Below are positions 58,587-64,000 of a stretch of 64,000 bases of DNA, piece by piece (position 1 is the first letter of the stretch; each line of letters opens with the position of its first letter). This stretch comes from an uncultured Balneolaceae bacterium (GTDB lineage: Bacteria; Bacteroidota; Rhodothermia; Balneolales; Balneolaceae), in NCBI GenBank assembly GCA_937125285.1, contig CAKZLH010000256.1:1-64000 (forward strand), written 5' to 3'. The position numbers were made by a program, and so were the translations under genes. The notes under the pieces were generated by a model that did not search any database, was not told where the DNA came from, and worked only from the letters and a program-made list of their open reading frames with translations.

Positions 58587-59353
58587 GTTCTATAGATAAG
58601 CCAATTTACAGTGCACTAGCACATTTATACGATCATATAATGAATGATGTAGACTATGCTTATTGGGCAGAATATATAGATGATTTAATGCATCAACATC
58701 ATGACAATCCGCGCTTCATAACAGAGTTATCATGTGGTACGGGCTCACTCAGTATTGAACTTATTCAATTAGGTGATTATCAGTTACAGGCATGCGATGC
58801 TTCTGAAAATATGGTCTCAGTAGCCATTGAAAAATTCAAACAACATTCACTAAGTATCCCTTGCTTTGTTAGTCCTTTCCATGATTTAGGAAAGCTGAGC
58901 CAGCAAGATGTACTGATTAGTGTTTTTGATAGTATCAACTACCTCCTGTCAGAAGATGATATCCTTCTTTTCTTTAAAGAAGCCTACAAAGTATTAAATA
59001 ACAATGGCTTACTAATTTTTGATTTTTCCACACCTAAAAATTCAAAAGAAGCTGTTCAGCATCTCAATGAACTAGAAGGGGAATATAAAGGGCTATATTA
59101 CTACCGCAGCAGTAATTATAATCCGAAATCAAAAATTCACACAAACAAATTTGAAATATCAGATAAGCGTACAGACTCAGAACATATTTTTATAGAAGAC
59201 CATAATCAGCGTGCCTATACCCTACCCGAAATTAAAACCTTATTAGAGGCAAGTGAACTTGAAATTGTACGTTTTTTTGATGCATTTTCTTTCCATGAAG
59301 CGACCACCCATTCAACCCGAATAACTGCCATAGCCAAATGCCAGAAAGCATAA
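58583..59353 (+). CDS. Class I SAM-dependent methyltransferase
   Basis: ITELSCGTGSLSIELIQLGDYQLQACDASENMV. Confidence 0.88.
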   Translation: MSSIDKPIYSALAHLYDHIMNDVDYAYWAEYIDDLMHQHHDNPRFITELSCGTGSLSIELIQLGDYQLQACDASENMVSVAIEKFKQHSLSIPCFVSPFHDLGKLSQQDVLISVFDSINYLLSEDDILLFFKEAYKVLNNNGLLIFDFSTPKNSKEAVQHLNELEGEYKGLYYYRSSNYNPKSKIHTNKFEISDKRTDSEHIFIEDHNQRAYTLPEIKTLLEASELEIVRFFDAFSFHEATTHSTRITAIAKCQKA

Positions 59354-60012
59354 TAACACTGAAAAATGTTTCGCTCAATTATGATCATAGAAGTATTCTA
59401 ATTGATGCTAATTTTGAATTAAAACAACAAGAGTTTGCCTACTTGATTGGCCCTACTGGAGTAGGTAAAAGCAGTATTTTGAAATTGCTTTACAAAGATG
59501 TTGAAGCTCAGGCTGGTGAAATTACAGTAAATGGATTTGATTTATCTGCCCTTAAAGCCAAACAAATACCCAAATTGCGACGTAGCATGGGTATTGTATT
59601 TCAAGATTTTCAATTATTACGAGACAGAAATATTTTTGATAATGTAGCTTTCTCATTACATGTGACGGGTTTTCCAACATCTCAGATACCTAAGAAAGTG
59701 AATGAGGTATTATCCTTAGTTGGGTTAAGTCATCGTTTTAAACAAATGCCAAATGATTTATCTGGTGGCGAGCAACAACGGGTTGTAATTGCAAGAGCCT
59801 TGGTAAATGAACCAAGGTTATTATTAGCGGACGAACCAACCGGAAATTTAGATCCAGAAGCTTCCAAAGAAATTATGGAGTTATTGTTAACCATCAACAA
59901 AAGAGGAACCGCGGTCCTTATGGTTACCCATGATCATGGATTGGTAAAAAAATATCCGCATAGGACCGTGTTACTTAAAGAAGGGAAGATCAAAGATATA
60001 GCGGTTTCGTAA
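59338..60012 (+). CDS. FtsE-like ABC transporter ATP-binding protein
   Basis: GPTGVGKSSILKLLYKD; FQDFQLLRDRNIFDNVAFSL; LSGGEQQRVVIARALVNEPRLLLADEPTGNLD. Confidence 0.88.
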   Translation: MPESIITLKNVSLNYDHRSILIDANFELKQQEFAYLIGPTGVGKSSILKLLYKDVEAQAGEITVNGFDLSALKAKQIPKLRRSMGIVFQDFQLLRDRNIFDNVAFSLHVTGFPTSQIPKKVNEVLSLVGLSHRFKQMPNDLSGGEQQRVVIARALVNEPRLLLADEPTGNLDPEASKEIMELLLTINKRGTAVLMVTHDHGLVKKYPHRTVLLKEGKIKDIAVS

Positions 60013-60027
60013 CTGAGATTTAATCGT

Positions 60028-60981
60028 ATGGCTTTGCTTATAGAACCTCAGAAATGGACACAAATCATACGTTTTCATGCACTTGATTTAGGTTTTGATG
60101 CAATTGGTTTTTCAGAAGCAAGCTACCTGCCAGAGGACGATCGCCGACTTAGTGAATGGATTTCCAAAGGTATGCACGGCAGTATGACATGGATGGAACG
60201 TAATCACGACAAACGAGTAGATCCTCGAAAACTGGTTCCTGGTACTCAAAGTGTAGTTAGCTTATTGGTGAGTTATCATCAAGCGGTCTCTACCAAAATT
60301 AGTTCTGATCAGCCTCAGATTGCTCAATACGCACAAGGAAGGGATTATCATAAGGTAGTAAAGAAGCGTATGAAAAGTCTCTTTTCCCGTATAACAGACG
60401 AAATTCCACAACTACAGGGACGCTACTTTGTCGACTCTGCTCCCGTGCTTGAACGAAGTTGGGCTCAGCGCTCTGGTTTGGGATGGATTGGGAAAAATGG
60501 GAATCTACTTAACAGGACCCATGGTTCATACTTTTTTTTAGCAGAATTACTCATTAATGTTCCATTAGTATACGATACACCGACCACCGATCATTGCGGT
60601 AGCTGCACCCTATGTATCGATGCCTGCCCCACAGATGCCATTATTGAACCCAAAAAAGTAGATGGCTCTAAATGTATTTCCCACTGGAATATCGAGCATA
60701 AAGGAGAGATTCCTGAAAAGTACCATAAAGCTATTGGTAGCTGGATTTTTGGGTGTGACATCTGTCAAATAGTATGTCCTTGGAACCAAAAAGCACTACT
60801 GGGACAATGGCCAGAATTATCGAAAAATACTCGCTTAAACGAAATAGACAGGGATAGTTTTTCAGAAATATCTCTTAGCGACTACGAACACTATTTCAAT
60901 GGCAGCCCAGTAAGAAGAGTCAAACATGAAGGATTTCTAAGAAATGCCCGGATTGTCCAAAAAAATCTCGCTAGCAAATAA
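60028..60981 (+). CDS. queG: Epoxyqueuosine reductase QueG
   Basis: GMHGSMTWMERN; HCGSCTLCIDACPTDAI; GCDICQIVCPWN. Confidence 0.95.
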   Translation: MALLIEPQKWTQIIRFHALDLGFDAIGFSEASYLPEDDRRLSEWISKGMHGSMTWMERNHDKRVDPRKLVPGTQSVVSLLVSYHQAVSTKISSDQPQIAQYAQGRDYHKVVKKRMKSLFSRITDEIPQLQGRYFVDSAPVLERSWAQRSGLGWIGKNGNLLNRTHGSYFFLAELLINVPLVYDTPTTDHCGSCTLCIDACPTDAIIEPKKVDGSKCISHWNIEHKGEIPEKYHKAIGSWIFGCDICQIVCPWNQKALLGQWPELSKNTRLNEIDRDSFSEISLSDYEHYFNGSPVRRVKHEGFLRNARIVQKNLASK

Positions 60982-61014
60982 TCAATATCTATGGAGTTGA
61001 GTTAGTACCATTCA

Positions 61015-61635
61015 CTAATAATCATGAATACTATCTTTCATATACTTATACAGCAATTCCCTTGCTCTAAAAATATGTGCTTTCACGGTTCCTAATGGAA
61101 TATCCATTTCTTCTGAAATCTCCTGATAGCTCTTCTCTTCAATGTGTCGTTTAAGAATGATGAGTCGATATTTTTCCGGCAGTTGATCGATGGCTTCATG
61201 AACTTTATTTTTTCGCTGCCGGCGAATCATTGGCTCATCGGTATGTGTATCTTCGTCCTCAAGCTGTATAGGAGCTTGATCTTCGTCGGACGAGTCTGTA
61301 TTAATAGAAAAGGTATCTAATTTCTTTTTCCGTAGATAATCAATGGTATGATTGGTCGCAATTCGATAAAGCCAAGTTGAGAAGGCATAATCATTCTTAT
61401 AGTTCTTCAAATTCTTGAATGCTTTCATAAAAATATCCTGAACCAAATCCTCGACATAATCTGTTTCACGAATCATCTTTCTTATATGAAAGTAAAGTGG
61501 CTTTTGATATTTATTAGACAATTTAGCGTATGCTTTTTCATCTCCTTTAACCGCTAATTGTACCCACTTATCATCCTCAAGTGAACTTTGGGAGGCATCT
61601 ACCCTATGTTGATATGTAGAATCAGAAGAACTCAT
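61015..61635 (-). CDS. RNA polymerase sigma factor, ECF/sigma-70 family
   Basis: DYVEDLVQDIFMKAFKNL; FSTWLYRIATNHTIDYLRKKK; YQEISEEMDIPLGTVKAHIFRARELL. Confidence 0.95.
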   Translation of the reverse strand: MSSSDSTYQHRVDASQSSLEDDKWVQLAVKGDEKAYAKLSNKYQKPLYFHIRKMIRETDYVEDLVQDIFMKAFKNLKNYKNDYAFSTWLYRIATNHTIDYLRKKKLDTFSINTDSSDEDQAPIQLEDEDTHTDEPMIRRQRKNKVHEAIDQLPEKYRLIILKRHIEEKSYQEISEEMDIPLGTVKAHIFRARELLYKYMKDSIHDY

Positions 61636-61641
61636 ATAAAC

Positions 61642-62550
61642 TCAACTTACTAGTATACCATGTCTAATTCCACCACTAGATACAATGAATTCTTCAGCCT
61701 TGTAATGGTTCAGGATTTCATTTAAGATCAACAGTCCTGTTAAAAAAATATCGGCTCTACCTTCCATGACTTCAGGGTGTAGCTCAATTAATTCTTGGTA
61801 GGTATGTAGTCGAAAAAGGTCGATACTTTTTGCAAGTTGTGATTGAGTGATACGATGATTGTTTACCTTTTCGCTATCATATGGATGTATTTGAGCATCA
61901 ATGGCGGCAAGTGAGGTGGCGGTACCAGAAACAGCAATCAAGCTAGTTTGCTTTGGTATTTTTAAAGCATCTTTAGTTAAATAATCCTGAATGCTCGAAA
62001 CGCACTGTCCAATTTCTTCCTGAAAGGGAGGGTTGTGATGTAGAAATCTTTCGTTATAGCGAACACATCCCATATCCAAAGAAATCCCTTTCTGCCACTG
62101 CATTGAAGTGCCTAATGAAAGCTCGGTACTTCCACCTCCAATATCAATTACCAAGGCATGTGAATTCTGTATAGGGGTTTGACTCAACGCACCTAAATAG
62201 GTGTACTTAGCCTCCTCTTCACCGCTGAGCAAACGAACCACCCACCCTGTTTGCTCATAAATTTGAGCTAAAAACTCCTGTTTATTTTTAGCATCTCGAA
62301 CAGCGGATGTAGCTGTTATTAGGGGTGTTTCACAGGTTGGAAAATCACTAGTCAAAATGGAATTAAATTCCAATAGAACATCCAAGACCCGTTTCATACT
62401 ATCTGCTGATAATCTACCTAACTTGTCGACACCTTTCCCTAATCTCGGTAACCTTTGCAATTCAAATATCACTTCCAAACTATCGGTATTTTGCTTGCAG
62501 ACCAGTAGTAGTACAGAATTAGTGCCAATGTCTATAGAGGAACGTAGCAT
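61642..62550 (-). CDS. Ppx/GppA phosphatase family protein
   Basis: IDIGTNSVLLLV; TSAVRDAKN; VIDIGGGSTELSLG. Confidence 0.94.
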   Translation of the reverse strand: MLRSSIDIGTNSVLLLVCKQNTDSLEVIFELQRLPRLGKGVDKLGRLSADSMKRVLDVLLEFNSILTSDFPTCETPLITATSAVRDAKNKQEFLAQIYEQTGWVVRLLSGEEEAKYTYLGALSQTPIQNSHALVIDIGGGSTELSLGTSMQWQKGISLDMGCVRYNERFLHHNPPFQEEIGQCVSSIQDYLTKDALKIPKQTSLIAVSGTATSLAAIDAQIHPYDSEKVNNHRITQSQLAKSIDLFRLHTYQELIELHPEVMEGRADIFLTGLLILNEILNHYKAEEFIVSSGGIRHGILVS

Positions 62551-62585
62551 AACTTTATGAATGTGACTTTAGACCGAATTCTAAT

Positions 62586-63455
62586 TTATGAAACGATTGG
62601 TTGTAACCAAAGCGCTGCCCACTCTCCCATAGTACGTTCTTGTATGATTTGATACTTCCCAGCTAATACCTTCTCTTTAAAATTATCAATATCAATAGAT
62701 AACAGGCCAGATAACAAAAGTGTGCCCTTAGAATTTAGATAATTCAAAAATTTAGGGGCCATTTCGGTTAATGCAATAGTATTAATGTTAGCTATAATCA
62801 CATCATAAGTCTGACTTATATCGGGATGATCTAAACTACCCTCGACTACTTGTACATTAGTGATATTATTCTTTTCAATGTTTTCAGTGGCATTCTCATA
62901 GCTCCATGGATCTATATCAAAACCAAAAACTTCCCTTGCTCCTAATTTCGAACTTGCTATAGCCAGAATACCTGTTCCTGTACCAGCATCTAAGATGAGA
63001 TCTCCCCGATTCACCACTTCAGGTAACCATTCCAATAACAAACGGGTCGTTTCATGGGTACCCGTACCAAAAGCCATCTTTGGGTCGATATGTAACGGGA
63101 TTAAGTCATGGGGTAGATCTTCGCGGTTCCAGCTAGGATAAACATAAAAAGAGCCAATTCTTTGTGGTTTAATACCCTTTTCCCATTCTTCATTCCAATT
63201 TTTTTCAACCAGTGTATTGGTTTGGACCAATGCTATATCGTTACGAGTAGCTAGAAAATGATCCAGTTCTATTTGTACATTTTCATGAAAATTTTCGGCT
63301 TCTATATATGCCCGTAACTCAGTACTCGTTTCATCAAAACCAGTGAAGCCGAATTCATGAAGTTCTGCAATGACATAGTCCACTTCAATTTCTTGAATGA
63401 AAAAACAGAGTTCAAGATACTCTTTAGGAGAATGATGTATGGTATTCAAGATCAA
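62586..63455 (-). CDS. prmA: Ribosomal protein L11 methyltransferase
   Basis: FGTGTHETTRLLLEWL; LDAGTGTGILAIASSKLGA; NINTIAL. Confidence 0.95.
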   Translation of the reverse strand: MILNTIHHSPKEYLELCFFIQEIEVDYVIAELHEFGFTGFDETSTELRAYIEAENFHENVQIELDHFLATRNDIALVQTNTLVEKNWNEEWEKGIKPQRIGSFYVYPSWNREDLPHDLIPLHIDPKMAFGTGTHETTRLLLEWLPEVVNRGDLILDAGTGTGILAIASSKLGAREVFGFDIDPWSYENATENIEKNNITNVQVVEGSLDHPDISQTYDVIIANINTIALTEMAPKFLNYLNSKGTLLLSGLLSIDIDNFKEKVLAGKYQIIQERTMGEWAALWLQPIVS

Positions 63456-63458
63456 ATG

Positions 63459-64000
63459 TTAAGAATTCTGAAGTAGCTCAACGAGGCGTGCCGCACGAAG
63501 TAGTATAGCTTCGTTATTTGTTGACGCCATAAATTGAATTCCCATAGGCAAGCCATTCGAATGCTGTCCTAAAGGTACATTTATACCACCAATACCAGCC
63601 AGATTTGCCGAAATAGTATAGATATCATTCAAATACATTTGGACAGGATCATCAAGTTTACTTCCGATTTTAAAGGCCGTAGTGGGTGCCGTTGGGCTAA
63701 CGATCACATCGACCTTTTCAAAAGCATTGATGAAATCTTGTTGAATAAGTCGTCGCACTTTCTGAGCTTTTGCATAATAGGCATCATAATACCCTGAGCT
63801 CAGCACATAGGTTCCCAACATAATTCTGCGTTTAACCTCCAGGCCAAAGCCTTGTGTCCGACTCATTTTATACATTTTATTAAGCCCAGAATCCTCTGAT
63901 GAGAGGGACTGTATATCTTCAAGACTTGCTCGATGACCAAAACGGACTCCATCATATCGAGCTAAATTACTTGAAGCTTCTGCAGTAGCTAAAATATAGT
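63459..64000 (-). CDS. gatA: Asp-tRNA(Asn)/Glu-tRNA(Gln) amidotransferase subunit A, partial (runs off window)
   Basis: In-frame translation beyond the listed ORF reads [24 protein letters not shown]...; [40 protein letters not shown]. Confidence 0.93.
   Translation of the reverse strand, partial: YILATAEASSNLARYDGVRFGHRASLEDIQSLSSEDSGLNKMYKMSRTQGFGLEVKRRIMLGTYVLSSGYYDAYYAKAQKVRRLIQQDFINAFEKVDVIVSPTAPTTAFKIGSKLDDPVQMYLNDIYTISANLAGIGGINVPLGQHSNGLPMGIQFMASTNNEAILLRAARLVELLQNS

Noticed and set aside
1-64000. CRISPR arrays, rRNA operons, insertion sequences, toxin-antitoxin or defence islands
   Set aside because: Looked for regular direct repeats, transposase/integrase cargo and small paired ORFs; none was convincing. 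Distant repeats could be missed by eye.

Overview
The window is a gene-dense, AT-rich bacterial chromosome segment. Gene content suggests a Bacteroidota/Balneolota/Rhodothermota-type organism (GWxTD protein, DUF2480, RecBCD, hpf-hprK, monomeric IDH); this lineage call is inference, not a database result. Most of it is housekeeping: nadD-bamD, polyprenyl synthase and type-2 IPP isomerase, a sufBCDS/nfu/sufA-type Fe-S operon, manA-pta-X-ackA-NUDIX, greA, phoA, a DEAD-box helicase, recC-recB-recD, galE, one tRNA-Leu(CAA), xer-hpf-hprK, mtaB, dnaB, mutL, icd, pdxA, an ftsE-like gene, queG, an ECF sigma factor, ppx/gppA, prmA and partial gatA. I saw no CRISPR array, rRNA, transposase or clear prophage. 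The items most worth a second look are: (1) a lipoprotein with an SH3-like region and an apparently inactive caspase-like domain, wedged without gaps between pta and ackA; (2) a TrmH-family methyltransferase frame with no ATG/GTG/TTG before its conserved region, open in frame straight after the TAG of the upstream gene; (3) a 21-bp perfect palindrome upstream of sufB, in a suf operon that lacks sufE/sufU but carries a Cys-containing DUF2480 protein; (4) a DUF3524 glycosyltransferase resembling tRNA-queuosine mannosyltransferase; (5) a CrtC-like/glycosyltransferase/acyltransferase neighbourhood compatible with carotenoid glycoside-ester tailoring; (6) an unannotated protein upstream of dnaB that looks like a degenerate uracil-DNA-glycosylase fold. 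All homology calls are from reading the sequence, and none was verified by a search.
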